DNA of 64,000 bases from Actinopolymorpha rutila (GCF_013407855.1 NZ_JACBZH010000001.1:4092001-4156000), one strand, 5' to 3'. Shown: positions 1 through 9,526, numbered from the stretch's first letter. Numbers and translations are program-made. The notes: generated by a model not told the origin, from the sequence alone.

Positions 1-2
1 GG

Positions 3-341
3 GTGCTGGGGCTGCAGTTCCAGGCGTGGTCGGAGTACATCGCCTCCGAGCGGCACCTGGACTACCTGATGTTCCCGCGCGCGAGCGTGCTCGCCGACGT
101 GGCGTGGAACGCCCGGCCGTCGACCAAGGACGCCTCCGACGAAGGGACCGGCGCGCTCGCCGCGCACCTGGACCGGCTGGCCGCGGCCGGCGTGGAGTAC
201 CGCCCGGCGGCCGGCCCGCACCCGTGGCAGGGCGGCGGCACCGGCGACCGGCGCCGCCAGTCCGGCTCGACGATGGCCGCCGAACGCGACCTGCACGAGC
301 GGATCTCCGAGCACGGCGACGTGGACACCGCGTCCACCTGA
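3..341 (+). CDS. beta-N-acetylhexosaminidase (GH20), C-terminal fragment
   Basis: Only the last ~112 residues are present; the gene begins upstream of the window, so position 3 is a boundary and not a start codon. The fragment begins GLQFQAWSEYI and continues with FPRASVLADVAWN. This is the conserved C-terminal end of the GH20 (beta/alpha)8 barrel, where the Trp and Glu/Tyr residues shape the GlcNAc pocket. It ends with the usual HLDRL..GVEYRP helix and a 40-residue polar tail. GH20 enzymes remove terminal beta-GlcNAc/GalNAc from chitin- or glycan-derived oligosaccharides. The N-terminal signal and catalytic Asp-Glu pair are not visible, so localisation is unknown. The MFS gene starts 43 nt downstream on the same strand. 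Confidence 0.75.
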   Translation: MLGLQFQAWSEYIASERHLDYLMFPRASVLADVAWNARPSTKDASDEGTGALAAHLDRLAAAGVEYRPAAGPHPWQGGGTGDRRRQSGSTMAAERDLHERISEHGDVDTAST

Positions 342-384
342 ACGACCCGAACCACCGACCGCACCACCGCGAGGAGTTCCCCCC

Positions 385-1704
385 GTGTCACCCCGCCAGT
401 TCCTGACCGGCGGCCGCCACCCGGTCACCCGGCTGTACCCGTTGACGGTGTTCTTCGCCGCCGACGGCGTGCTGTTCGCCAGTTGGATCGTCCGCATCCC
501 CGAGATCAAGAACCAGGTCGGGGCGTCCGCGACGGCGCTCGGGCTGGCGCTGTTGTGCATGACGGTGAGCTCGGCGGCGTCGATGTACTTCGCGGGCGGA
601 CTGTGCGAACGCCTGGGCACCCGCACGGTGCTCGTCGCGTCGTTCCCGCTGGTGTGTGCCGGGCTGGTCACGCCGGCGCTGGCGCGTTCGGTGGTCGCGC
701 TCGGCGCCATCCTGTTCGTGTTCGGCGCGATCTACGGCGTTCTGCTGGTCGCGCTCAACAGCGCGGCGGTGGAGATCGAGTCGACGTCCGGCCGGGCGAT
801 CATGTCGCCGATGCACGGGCTGTGGAGTGTCGGCGGGCTGGTCGGCGCGGTGATCGGCGGGCTGCTCGCCGCGCACCTCACCGCCGTCGAGCACTTCGCC
901 GTGGTCGCGGTGGCGGGCGTGGTGGTCGCCGTCGGGTTCGCCCGGCCGATGCTGCGCACCGGCACCGATCAGCCCGTACGCACCGACGGCACGGCCGGCC
1001 CGGCCACGGCAGCGCGAGGACAGGAGCAGAAGCAGGAGCAGGAGCAGGAGCAGAAGCAGAAGCAGGAGCAGGAGACGGTACGCCGGACCGCGCGCAGGCC
1101 GATCAGCCTCGCCGTCGTACTGCTCGGCGTGGTCGCGTTGTGTACGGCCTACGGCGAGGGAGCCATCGGCGACTGGGTGGCCCTGCACCTGCGGGAGAAC
1201 CTCGGCGCGGCGGCGGGGGTGGCGGCGTACGGCTTCGGCGTCTACTCGGTGGCGATCGCGACCGGGCGGCTGACCGGTGGGCGGCTGATCGAGCGGCTCG
1301 GCGAGACCTGGGTGCTCAGCGGTGGCGCGGTGCTCGCCGCCGCCGGCGTTCTCACCACCGCGTGGGCGGGCAGCCTCGCGGTCGCCTTCGCCGGGCTGCT
1401 CGCGGTGGGGCTGGGCCTGGCGAACATGTTCCCGGTGGCGATCGCCCGGGCCGGCGCGATCGGCGGGCCCCGCGGCGTCGGCCTGGCCTCCACCATCGGC
1501 AACACCGGGATGCTGGCCGGGCCGCCGCTGATCGGGTTCCTCGCCGACCAGGTGGGGCTGCGGACGGCGTTGAGCACGGTGGCGGTGACGGCTCTGGTCG
1601 CGGCGGTCATCGGACTGGTGCAACGGTCGCTGCGGGTCCGGACCGAAGGCGCGGCCGACTCCCCCGTCGGGACCGTCGCGGCCGAGCCCGCCCACCGGGT
1701 CTGA
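385..1704 (+). CDS. MFS transporter with charged repeat loop
   Basis: A 439-residue major facilitator. The start is GTG at 385, with GAGGAG about 8 nt upstream. About 12 hydrophobic segments form two six-helix halves. The family signature between TM2 and TM3 is seen as CERLGTRTVL (~75-84) and repeated in the second half as LIERLGETWVL. The halves resemble the YbjJ/fucose-permease branch of drug and sugar exporters; the substrate cannot be told. The central cytoplasmic loop (~213-231) is almost pure Gln-Glu-Lys, encoded by a hexanucleotide repeat of cag-gag and cag-aag. It lies just after a probable hexosaminidase and could be co-transcribed with it. Confidence 0.85.
   Translation: MSPRQFLTGGRHPVTRLYPLTVFFAADGVLFASWIVRIPEIKNQVGASATALGLALLCMTVSSAASMYFAGGLCERLGTRTVLVASFPLVCAGLVTPALARSVVALGAILFVFGAIYGVLLVALNSAAVEIESTSGRAIMSPMHGLWSVGGLVGAVIGGLLAAHLTAVEHFAVVAVAGVVVAVGFARPMLRTGTDQPVRTDGTAGPATAARGQEQKQEQEQEQKQKQEQETVRRTARRPISLAVVLLGVVALCTAYGEGAIGDWVALHLRENLGAAAGVAAYGFGVYSVAIATGRLTGGRLIERLGETWVLSGGAVLAAAGVLTTAWAGSLAVAFAGLLAVGLGLANMFPVAIARAGAIGGPRGVGLASTIGNTGMLAGPPLIGFLADQVGLRTALSTVAVTALVAAVIGLVQRSLRVRTEGAADSPVGTVAAEPAHRV
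1021..1077 (+). repeat. CAGGAG/CAGAAG hexanucleotide tract in MFS loop
   Basis: Nine to ten hexamer units of cag-gag or cag-aag encode an uninterrupted Q/E/K run in the central loop of the MFS transporter. Because the unit is 6 bp, copy-number change would lengthen or shorten the loop without a frameshift. Confidence 0.85.
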
Positions 1705-1877
1705 GCCCCAGACCCTCTCCTGGACACATTTCGGTCACGCTGCGTACACTTTTCGGCGTTTCAACCTCGTAGAGTGACGTAGTCGTGAAATCTTCGTCCG
1801 CGTAGGCAGTCGATCTCTTCCCCATTCGGCTCACCGAAGCCGGTACCACCCAGAGGGCTGGTACCAGGAGGAGTGCC

Positions 1878-4800
1878 ATGCGCGCGTCGCGCCGCCGAGC
1901 CGCCCCGACGGGCCGGCTCGCCCGGATGGTCCGAAGGACTGCGCTCGGGCTCGGGCTGCCCGCGGTCGCGATCAGCGGCCTGAACCTGCCGTCGTCGGCC
2001 GTGGCCGCCGAGGAGTCCGCCGGTGAGTCCGCGGACAGACCCGGCTCGGCCGGCGTGCTGGCTCTGGACCGGCCGCGGGGCAGTGAGGACCTCGACGTAC
2101 GCCACGGCCGGCTGACCCCCTCGCCCGCACAGGTACGTGCGGCCCGCCGGCTGGCGGCGACGGTGCGGTGGACGCAGTTCGCCACGCCAGCCGAGCTCAC
2201 CCGGCCGGATGGTCCGCTGGCGACCGGGCTGCCCGGCTCCCGGGTCGAGGTTGCCCGCGGCTTCCTGACCGCCAACCGCGTGCTGTTCCGGATGTCCGCG
2301 GACCGGGTGCGCGACCTCGAGGTGGTCCAGGACGCCGGGCTCACCGACGGCCGGCGATCCGACGCTCCGGCCGTACGGGAAGCGGGCCGGCCGGGTGTGG
2401 TGACCTTCCGGGAGCGGTTCGGCGACCTGCCGGCCGGGGCCGGTGGCCTGGTCACCGTCGCGGCGTCCGGTGACCAGGTCGTCTACGTCACGTCCTCGGC
2501 GTACGGCGACGCCTCTCCCCCGGTGCCCGCCCGCCTGACCCCGGTCCAGGCCTGGCTGCGGGCGGCAGCCGCCGTCGGGCGCGGGGTCGATCCGAGCTCG
2601 GTCGGCGTGCTGGAGCGCCCCCGCGACCCGCGCCTGTGGACGACGTTCACCGTGGTCGGGATGGCGCAGGCACAGCAGACCAGGCTGGTGGCGGTGGGCG
2701 TGCCGCGCCGGGGCGTCCGACCGGCGTACGAGGTGAACGTCGTCGACGTCCAGGGCGGCGAGGCGTACGCCTCCACCTCGTTCGTGGACGCGGTCTCGGG
2801 TGCGGTGCTGGTACGCCAGCACCGGGTCGACCACCTGGGGACCGAGGACGCGGCCCCGGAGGAACTGCGCACAGGGGACGCGGCCACAGGGGCCGGCACA
2901 GGTGTGGCGGAGAACAACGCCGCCCGCACCACGTCCGCGTGGTACGACCTGCTCCGCCCTCCGGCCGGCATCCAGCCCACCGCCACCGGTTCGAGCACCG
3001 GCTTCACCGACAGCTGGCATCGGTCCCGGTGCGCGTCGACGGCGCTCGCGCCCGGCGGCAACGACGTCGGCGCGGCCGTGGCGACTGTCTTCTCCCTGCA
3101 CTCGCGCCTGTACGACTGGACGTACGGACTCGGTTTCGTCGAGGGCCGGGCCAACCTCCAGCAGGTCAACCACGGCACGCGCGGCGGCCTGGACGGCGAC
3201 CGCGAACTCGGGCACGTGCAGACGGCGGCGGTCAGCGGCGGCTTCCCCACCTTCACCGGCCGCAACGGCGCCTACCAGGTGACCCTGCAGGACGGGCTGC
3301 CCGGGATCGCCGGACACTATCTCTTCCAGCCGGTGGCCGCGCGGTGGTACGGCCCGTGCGTGGACGGGGCGTTCGACGCCGGCGTGGTGGCGCACGAGTA
3401 CGCGCACGCGATGGCCAACCGGCTGGTCGGCGGGCCGGACGCCGGCATCACGACCGCCTCCGGCCGGGCGGTCGCGGAGGGATGGGCCGACCTGGTGGCG
3501 GCGGAGTTCCTGGCCGAGACGGGCCGGAGCCCGAGCCCGAGCCCGCAGACCGGTCCGGAGCTCGGCGCGAAGACCGGCCCGACGGTGACGGGCCCGACGG
3601 AGAGCACGGCGATCGGGGCGTACGTCGCGGGCAACGGGTGGCGCGGCGTCCGCAACTACCGGCTCGGCACCGCTCCGCTCAACTACGGCAACGTCGGCTA
3701 CGACCCGGCCGGCGGGCCGGCCGCCGACGGGGAGATCTGGTCGGCGGTCAACTGGGACCTCCGGCGGGCGCTGGTCCGCAAGTACGCAGCCACCGCGCCG
3801 TCCGGCGACCGGGCGCTCCAGCACGCCTGTGCCACCGGCGGGCTGCCCGTGAGCAGGTGCCCGGGCAACCGGCGCTGGATCCAGCTCGTCGTGGACTCGA
3901 TGTCGCTGCAGCAGAGCAGCGTCTCCATGCTGGCCGCCCGCGACGCCCTGCTGGCCGCGGACCGGCTGCGGTTCGGCGGCGTCGACCTGCCCGAGCTGTG
4001 GGAGGCGTTCGCACGGCGCGGGCTCGGCGCCCGGGCCACCGCACCGAGCGGGGACCGTCGCGGCCGGCCCGACTTCACGGTGCCGGGGTTCGTCCGTCCC
4101 GTCACCGCGCACGGGCAGCTGGTGATGGCGGCGATCTCCCGGCCGTACGGCAGACCGGTCGCCGGTGCGCGGATCCACGTCGGGAGGTTCGCCGACCCGT
4201 CCACCCCGGTCGCCGACACCGATCCGGCTACCGCGCGTGGGATGACCGCACGGCTGCTGCCGGGACACTACGAGCTCACCTGGAGCGCGCCGGGCTACGG
4301 CATGGGGCACACGAACGTGACGGTGAACGCCGGCCGCACGCGCTACCTCACCCTCTACCTGAACCCGAACCTTGCCTCGGCGGCCAACGGCGCGCGGGTC
4401 CTGTCAGGCGATCTTCCTCCCGGACGAATGACCGGCGAGGTGTCCGCGCTCGTGGACGACCGGGAGGCCACCGCGTGGTCGGTCACCAACCGGCGGCCGG
4501 CCGCCCGCGGCACGACGGTCACGGTCGACCTGGCCGGTTCGTCACCGCGCTGGGTGCGTTCGGTGCGGGTCAGCGCGGTGACCGCGGACAGGTTCGCGGC
4601 CCTGCGAAGGTTCGCCGTGGAGACCTGCACGCAGGTGCGCGGCGGCTCGCCGTGCACCGGCCGCGGCGGCCGCTGGACCCGGATCTACACGTCTCCGGCC
4701 GGCGCGTTCGCCGCGGCCCGGCCCCGCCCGGTGCGGCCCGACCTCGGCTTCCGTGACTTCGACGTACCCGATCGGCGGGCCACCCACCTGCGACTGGTCG

Positions 4801-4982
4801 TCCTGGACACCCAGTGCACCGGGAACCCGGCCTACCGCGGCGAGCAGGAGGCCGACCCACTGGCCACCTCGGACTGCCTGGCGTCCCCCGAGGTCGGCGA
4901 CGTCGCGGTGGCCGAACTGATGGTGTACGGCGCGGATCGGCACACCCGGCACGCCCCCACCCGGTCGGCGGTGTGGAACTGA
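1878..4982 (+). CDS. secreted M36 (fungalysin-type) metalloprotease
   Basis: A 1034-residue secreted protease. The ATG at 1878 follows GGAGGAG. The N-terminus has an Arg-rich n-region and a hydrophobic core ending near residue 46 (SSAVAAEE), as in a Sec signal peptide. Residues ~60-330 look like the FTP/PepSY propeptide. The zinc site is HEYAH at 506-510, followed by NRLVGG and the third ligand Glu534 in AEGWADLV; this spacing is diagnostic of M36 fungalysins. Residues ~725-830 form a carboxypeptidase-regulatory-like beta sandwich (GRPVAGARIHVG..GHYELTW). Residues ~840-1034 look like a discoidin/F5-8C-type sandwich. A Cys-rich stretch there suggests disulphides. The enzyme probably degrades external protein. 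A strong hairpin follows the gene. Confidence 0.9.
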   Translation: MRASRRRAAPTGRLARMVRRTALGLGLPAVAISGLNLPSSAVAAEESAGESADRPGSAGVLALDRPRGSEDLDVRHGRLTPSPAQVRAARRLAATVRWTQFATPAELTRPDGPLATGLPGSRVEVARGFLTANRVLFRMSADRVRDLEVVQDAGLTDGRRSDAPAVREAGRPGVVTFRERFGDLPAGAGGLVTVAASGDQVVYVTSSAYGDASPPVPARLTPVQAWLRAAAAVGRGVDPSSVGVLERPRDPRLWTTFTVVGMAQAQQTRLVAVGVPRRGVRPAYEVNVVDVQGGEAYASTSFVDAVSGAVLVRQHRVDHLGTEDAAPEELRTGDAATGAGTGVAENNAARTTSAWYDLLRPPAGIQPTATGSSTGFTDSWHRSRCASTALAPGGNDVGAAVATVFSLHSRLYDWTYGLGFVEGRANLQQVNHGTRGGLDGDRELGHVQTAAVSGGFPTFTGRNGAYQVTLQDGLPGIAGHYLFQPVAARWYGPCVDGAFDAGVVAHEYAHAMANRLVGGPDAGITTASGRAVAEGWADLVAAEFLAETGRSPSPSPQTGPELGAKTGPTVTGPTESTAIGAYVAGNGWRGVRNYRLGTAPLNYGNVGYDPAGGPAADGEIWSAVNWDLRRALVRKYAATAPSGDRALQHACATGGLPVSRCPGNRRWIQLVVDSMSLQQSSVSMLAARDALLAADRLRFGGVDLPELWEAFARRGLGARATAPSGDRRGRPDFTVPGFVRPVTAHGQLVMAAISRPYGRPVAGARIHVGRFADPSTPVADTDPATARGMTARLLPGHYELTWSAPGYGMGHTNVTVNAGRTRYLTLYLNPNLASAANGARVLSGDLPPGRMTGEVSALVDDREATAWSVTNRRPAARGTTVTVDLAGSSPRWVRSVRVSAVTADRFAALRRFAVETCTQVRGGSPCTGRGGRWTRIYTSPAGAFAAARPRPVRPDLGFRDFDVPDRRATHLRLVVLDTQCTGNPAYRGEQEADPLATSDCLASPEVGDVAVAELMVYGADRHTRHAPTRSAVWN

Positions 4983-5056
4983 TGACGGACCTGACGATGG
5001 AACCGAGGGTGGACCTGAAGCTGAACCCGAGGGTGAAGCTTCAGCCCCGATAGACG

Positions 5057-5101
5057 CTCCCGGGGCCCTGGCCTGCGCTCGGACGCCCAGGGCCCCGGGA
5101 G
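5057..5101. terminator. bidirectional hairpin between convergent genes
   Basis: CTCCCGGGGCCCTGG (5057-5071) pairs perfectly with CCAGGGCCCCGGGAG (5087-5101), giving a 15-bp stem and a 15-nt loop. It lies between the convergent protease and DsbA-family genes, with no U tract, as is usual in actinomycetes. Confidence 0.8.
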
Positions 5102-5114
5102 GCTCCAAACCAGC

Positions 5115-5744
5115 TCAGTCGAAGACCGGCCCGCGGGTACGGCTGCGCTTCAGCTCGAAGAACCCGTCGGTCCCGGCGACCAGGCGAACGCCGTCCCAGA
5201 GCCGGCCGGCGTCCTCACCGCGCGGAATCGGCGAGACGACCGGGCCGAAGAACGCCGAGCCGGCCACGCTGATCACCGGCGTACCGACCTCGTACCCCAC
5301 CTGGTCCATGCCCTCGGCGTGGCTCTTGCGCAGCGCCTCGTCGTAATCGGTCGACTCGGCGGCCTCGACCAGATCTGCCGGCAGCCCGGCGGCCTCCAGC
5401 GCCTCCTTGTACGTCGCGCGCTCGCGCGGCTTCTTCTCGTGGTGGAAGCGGGTGCCGAGTTCGGTGTAGAGGCTGCCGAGCACCTCGTTCACGTCGGCGC
5501 CCTCCTGCTCGGCCCGCTGCTCCGCCGCGATAGCGATCCGCACCGGTCCCCAGGAGGTGTCCATGGACTTCTTGTAGTCCTCGGACAGGTCCCGGCCGGA
5601 GTTCAGGACGGCCAGGCTCATCACGTGCCAGCGCGTCCGCACCGGCCGTACCTGCTCGACCTCCAGCATCCAACGGGACGTGATCCACGCCCACGGACAG
5701 ATCGGGTCGAACCAGAAGTCAGCGGTCTCGCGCTGCTCGGCCAT
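5115..5744 (-). CDS. DsbA-family mycothiol-dependent oxidoreductase (Rv2466c-like)
   Basis: A 209-residue thioredoxin-fold protein of the DsbA/FrnE group. The ATG at 5744 is chosen because GAGGAGGA lies 6-8 nt upstream; an ORF extension to 5774 lacks that. The N-terminal FWFDPICPWAW corresponds to the active site of the M. tuberculosis mycothiol-dependent nitroreductase Rv2466c. Here the site is CPWA: the resolving Cys is replaced by Ala, leaving a single catalytic Cys. Other family landmarks are WHVMSLAVLN, WGPVRIAIAAEQ, GTPVISVAGSAFFGPV and FFELKRSRT. In mycobacteria the same gene sits beside pepN, as here. It is probably a cytosolic enzyme of thiol redox defence. Confidence 0.85.
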   Translation of the reverse strand: MAEQRETADFWFDPICPWAWITSRWMLEVEQVRPVRTRWHVMSLAVLNSGRDLSEDYKKSMDTSWGPVRIAIAAEQRAEQEGADVNEVLGSLYTELGTRFHHEKKPRERATYKEALEAAGLPADLVEAAESTDYDEALRKSHAEGMDQVGYEVGTPVISVAGSAFFGPVVSPIPRGEDAGRLWDGVRLVAGTDGFFELKRSRTRGPVFD

Positions 5745-5991
5745 GCGTACTCCTCCTCGTGTTCTGCCGATCACGGTGTGCAGCCGGTCGCGGTGTTCTA
5801 CCGTTCTCGGCGACGATCAGCCCCGGACCAACTCAAACCGGCCCGGGCCCGTCGGCATTCCCGGTCGCGCTCGCCTGCCCGGTGTCGGCCACCCCGCCCG
5901 GCCGGAGAGCCGATGGCCAGCCAGCTCCACGTCCGCTCCACGTCCGCTACTCGGTCGCCGCCGCCGCGCCGCGCGTGGAAGGATGGCCGGC

Positions 5992-8547
5992 ATGCCAGGC
6001 ACGAACCTCACCCGCGACGAGGCCCGTGAGCGCGCCCGTCTCCTGTCGGTCGACGGTTACGACGTACACCTCGACCTGACCACCGCCACCGACCAGCAGG
6101 CCAGGACGTACTCGTCCACGACGGTGCTCCGCTTCACCAGCGCCGAGTCCGGCGCGAGCACGTTCGTCGACCTGATCGCCCCCACGGTCCGCGAGGTCAC
6201 CCTCAACGGCCGTTCGCTGGATCCCGCCGAGGTCTACGACGGGTCCCGGATCACGCTGACCGACCTCGCCGCCGAGAACGAGCTGCGGGTGGTCGCCGAC
6301 ACCGCGTACATGAACACCGGTGAGGGACTGCACCGGTTCTTCGACCCGGTGGACGGCGAGGCCTACCTCTACACCCAGTTCGAGGTGCCGGACGCGCGCC
6401 GGATGTACGCGACGTTCGAGCAGCCCGACCTCAAGGGCACGTTCGCGCTGACGGTCACCGCGCCCAGCTCCTGGCGGGTGGTGTCCAACTCACCCACCCC
6501 CGAGCCGGAGGCCGCGGGCGAGGGCGTGGCGGTGTGGCGGTTCGCGGCGACACCGAGGATCTCGACCTACATCACCGCGCTGGTGGCCGGGCCCTACCAC
6601 GTGGTCCGCGACACCTACGCCGGTACGCACGCCGAGATCCCGATGGACGTCTACTGCCGCGCCTCGCTGGCCGAGCACCTGGACGCCGAGGAGATCTTCG
6701 ACGTCACCAAGCGCGGGTTCGCGTTCTTCGAGGAGCTGTTCGACTACCCCTACCCGTTCGCGAAGTACGACCAGCTGTTCGTGCCCGAGTACAACATGGG
6801 CGCGATGGAGAACGCCGGCTGCGTGACGATCCGGGACGAGTACCTGTATCGCAGCCGCACCACCGACGCGTCGTACGAGGCCCGGGCGGTGACGATCCTG
6901 CACGAGCTGGCGCACATGTGGTTCGGCGACCTGGTCACCATGCGCTGGTGGGACGACCTGTGGCTGAACGAGTCGTTCGCGACGTACGCCAGCGTGCTGT
7001 GCCAGGCCGAGGCGACCCGGTGGACGCACGGCTGGACGACGTTCGCCAACACCGACAAGACCTGGGCCTACCGCCAGGACCAGCTCCCCTCGACGCACCC
7101 GATCTCCGCCGACATCCGCGACCTCGAGGACGTCGAGGTCAACTTCGACGGCATCACCTACGCCAAGGGCGCGAGTGTCCTGAAGCAGCTGGTGGCCTGG
7201 GTCGGGCGGGAGGAGTTCTTCGCCGGGCTGCGGCACTACTTCAAGGCGTACGAATGGCGCAACGCCTCGCTCGCCGACCTGCGTGAGGCGCTGGAGGAGA
7301 CCAGCGGCCGCGACCTGGACGCGTGGAGCCGGGAGTGGCTGGAGACGGCCGGCGTCAACACGCTGCGCCCGGAGTTCGACGAGGACGCCGAAGGCCGGTT
7401 CGGCTCGTTCGCGGTGCTGCAGTCCGCGATCGCCGAGCAGCCCACACTGCGCTCGCACCGGGTGGCGGTCGGCCTGTACGACCGCACCGACGAGGGCCTG
7501 GTCCGCCGCGACCGGGTGGAGCTGGACGTCGTGGGCGAGCGCACCGAAGTGCCCCAGCTGGTGGGTGCCCGGCGCCCGGACCTGATCCTGCTCAACGACG
7601 ACGACCTCACCTACGCCAAGATCCGGCTCGACGACCGGTCGCTTTCGACCCTGGTCGACCACATCGGCGACCTGACCGACTCGCTGCCCCGGTCGCTGTG
7701 CTGGACCGCCGCGTGGGACATGACCCGTGACGCGGAGCTGGCGGCCCGCGACTACCTCGCGCTGGTGCTGAGCGGGGTGGGCAAGGAGCCGGACATCAAC
7801 GTCGTCCAGCTGCTGCTGCGCACCGCCGCCACCGCGGTGGAGATGTACACCGCGCCGGACCGGCGGGAGGAGGCGCGCCGGGCGTTCGCCGCTGGCGTGC
7901 TCGCCCTGGCCCAGGACGCCGAGCCCAGTAGCGACCACCAGCTCGCGCTCGTACGATCGTTCGCCTCGGCGGCCATCGACGAGCACGCCGGTTACCTCGG
8001 TGACCTGCTCGAGGGCGCGGTCGTCCTGGACGGCCTGGCCATCGACGCCGAGCTGCGCTGGCTGCTGGTGCAGAACCTCGCCCGGCTCGGTGCCATCGGC
8101 GACGAGCGGATCAACGCCGAACTCGAACGCGACGCCACCATCAAGGGTCAGGAGGCCGCCGCGCACGCCCGGGCCTCGCTGCCCACGGCGGAGGCCAAGG
8201 CCCGCGCCTGGGAGATCGCCGTCGACCGCGACGACGTACCCAACCAGACGCAGTTCCGTACCATCCGCGGTTTCTGGCAGCCCGCCCAGGAGGAGCTGCT
8301 CGCGGAGTACGTCGACCGCTACCTCGACGCGGCCGGCTGGGTCTGGGACCGCAAGGCCAACGAGATGGCGCAGTACGTCCTGATCGGCCTGTTCCCCCGC
8401 CAGCTGGCCACCCAGGACACGGTCGACCGGGTGCGTGCCTGGCTGGAGCAGAAGCAGCCGGTGCCCGCCGTACGCCGGCTGGTCGAGGAGGGCGTCGCCG
8501 ACATCGAGCGGGGCCTGCGGGCGCAGGAGCGCGACGCGCAAGCCTGA
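5992..8547 (+). CDS. pepN: aminopeptidase N (M1 family)
   Basis: An 851-residue zinc aminopeptidase. The start is ATG 5992 because GGAAGGA sits 7 nt upstream; ATG 5983 is in frame but lies on that site. The reading begins MPGTNLTRDEARERARLL, typical of actinobacterial PepN. The substrate-binding GAMEN motif is at 270-274. The zinc site is HELAH (304-308) with Glu327 in LNESFATY, the exact M1 spacing. A long alpha-helical ERAP-like C-terminal domain (~530-851) follows. The cytosolic enzyme trims N-terminal residues from peptides. It is divergent from the DsbA-family gene (248 nt apart) and ends at a 19-bp hairpin. Confidence 0.95.
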   Translation: MPGTNLTRDEARERARLLSVDGYDVHLDLTTATDQQARTYSSTTVLRFTSAESGASTFVDLIAPTVREVTLNGRSLDPAEVYDGSRITLTDLAAENELRVVADTAYMNTGEGLHRFFDPVDGEAYLYTQFEVPDARRMYATFEQPDLKGTFALTVTAPSSWRVVSNSPTPEPEAAGEGVAVWRFAATPRISTYITALVAGPYHVVRDTYAGTHAEIPMDVYCRASLAEHLDAEEIFDVTKRGFAFFEELFDYPYPFAKYDQLFVPEYNMGAMENAGCVTIRDEYLYRSRTTDASYEARAVTILHELAHMWFGDLVTMRWWDDLWLNESFATYASVLCQAEATRWTHGWTTFANTDKTWAYRQDQLPSTHPISADIRDLEDVEVNFDGITYAKGASVLKQLVAWVGREEFFAGLRHYFKAYEWRNASLADLREALEETSGRDLDAWSREWLETAGVNTLRPEFDEDAEGRFGSFAVLQSAIAEQPTLRSHRVAVGLYDRTDEGLVRRDRVELDVVGERTEVPQLVGARRPDLILLNDDDLTYAKIRLDDRSLSTLVDHIGDLTDSLPRSLCWTAAWDMTRDAELAARDYLALVLSGVGKEPDINVVQLLLRTAATAVEMYTAPDRREEARRAFAAGVLALAQDAEPSSDHQLALVRSFASAAIDEHAGYLGDLLEGAVVLDGLAIDAELRWLLVQNLARLGAIGDERINAELERDATIKGQEAAAHARASLPTAEAKARAWEIAVDRDDVPNQTQFRTIRGFWQPAQEELLAEYVDRYLDAAGWVWDRKANEMAQYVLIGLFPRQLATQDTVDRVRAWLEQKQPVPAVRRLVEEGVADIERGLRAQERDAQA

Positions 8548-8607
8548 GTTGACACCCGCGCCGGACGGATTCCTTGCTGGGCTGAGGAGTTCGGGCCGCT
8601 GATCGAA

Positions 8608-8648
8608 CGGAAGGGCCGGTGCCAGGTGACCTGGCACCGGCCCTTCCG
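8608..8648. terminator. 19-bp perfect bidirectional terminator hairpin
   Basis: The arm 8608-8626 pairs without mismatch with 8630-8648 around a TGA loop. It lies between the convergent stop codons of pepN (8547) and the nucleotidyltransferase gene (8651) and probably serves both. Confidence 0.85.
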
Positions 8649-8650
8649 TC

Positions 8651-9526
8651 TCAGGGACGAGCGTCAGGCGCCGAGGTCGCCTCGAGGAAGGAGGGGACCT
8701 CGCGGTCGAAGTACGCGCCGACAGTGCGGTCCAGTTCCTCCGGCCACGGCACTCCGGCGGCGGCCAGAGCCTGCCGCCCGACGTACCGCCAGGCCAGCGC
8801 GGTCGCCCGCATAGCGGTGATCACCGAGGCCGGCTTGTTCGGCGAGGGAGCGGGCAGGCTCTCCAGCACCGCACGCTGTTCCGGGGTGAGCTTCGCGCTC
8901 CACCGCTTGATCCCCATCGGGGGCAGCGGCTGGTTGGCCTGGACGAACACGTCGTACAGCATCTGCTGGGCCTGCTGCACGCCGACACAGCCACACAGCC
9001 AGTCGCCGCGCGCCACCACGGCCGCCGGAAAGATGGCCTGCTGCCGGAAGAACTCCTCGACCAGCCGGGCCATCTGCTCGGTGTCGGGGCCCCGGCCGGG
9101 CTCGCGGGCCGGCACCGCGGCGTCCAGCCCGTCGCGGTCCAGGACGACGAGCCGGCTGCGGTGCGGCGTCTCCGCCAGGCCGGAGACCCGCTCGGTCACC
9201 ACGTCCAGCCGCAGGCAGTCCGTCGTCGTGGAGTAGAAGGCGCCTGGGGCGAACGGCAGTGCCCGGGCGACCAGCGTCGGCGTGATGGTAGCGAGCCAGT
9301 CCCGCCACGACTCGACGAAGGCATCGAAGTCGTCGTCGCGTACGGCGAGGAGAACGTCCAGGTCCGACCCGGCGTCGGCATCACCACGGGCCAGCGACCC
9401 GGACAGCCACATCGCCCGGATCCGTTCGTCGGCATCGGCCACGTGGTACAGCCGCCGGTAGAGATCGGCGTACCCGGCGGGCAGCGGAGCAAGTGCTGAG
9501 GGAATCGACATGCCAGGGGCGACCAT
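8651..9526 (-). CDS. nucleotidyltransferase-fold protein
   Basis: A 291-residue soluble protein. ATG 9526 is favoured because GAGGAG lies 8 nt upstream; an internal ATG at 9511 lacks an SD. Residues ~35-60 contain GSLARGDADAGSDLDVLLAV, the GS..(x)..DxD signature of the minimal nucleotidyltransferase fold (kanamycin-type NTases). A helical C-terminal part of ~150 residues follows (LVEEFFRQQAIFPAAVVARGDW; WSAKLTPEQRAVLESLP). It could transfer a nucleotidyl group to a small molecule or protein; aminoglycoside modification is possible but not shown by any diagnostic motif. It is convergent with pepN. Confidence 0.75.
   Translation of the reverse strand: MVAPGMSIPSALAPLPAGYADLYRRLYHVADADERIRAMWLSGSLARGDADAGSDLDVLLAVRDDDFDAFVESWRDWLATITPTLVARALPFAPGAFYSTTTDCLRLDVVTERVSGLAETPHRSRLVVLDRDGLDAAVPAREPGRGPDTEQMARLVEEFFRQQAIFPAAVVARGDWLCGCVGVQQAQQMLYDVFVQANQPLPPMGIKRWSAKLTPEQRAVLESLPAPSPNKPASVITAMRATALAWRYVGRQALAAAGVPWPEELDRTVGAYFDREVPSFLEATSAPDARP

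Noticed and set aside
388-1695. Long minus-strand ORF (435 codons) with a poly-Leu run opposite the MFS gene
   Set aside because: It is the antisense shadow of the Q/E/K repeat in a GC-rich gene; it has no domain and no plausible start.
1761-4310. 849-codon minus-strand ORF opposite the M36 protease
   Set aside because: The Arg/Gly/Pro/His composition is typical of antisense frames in high-GC DNA; the plus strand carries clear HEYAH and Glu ligands.
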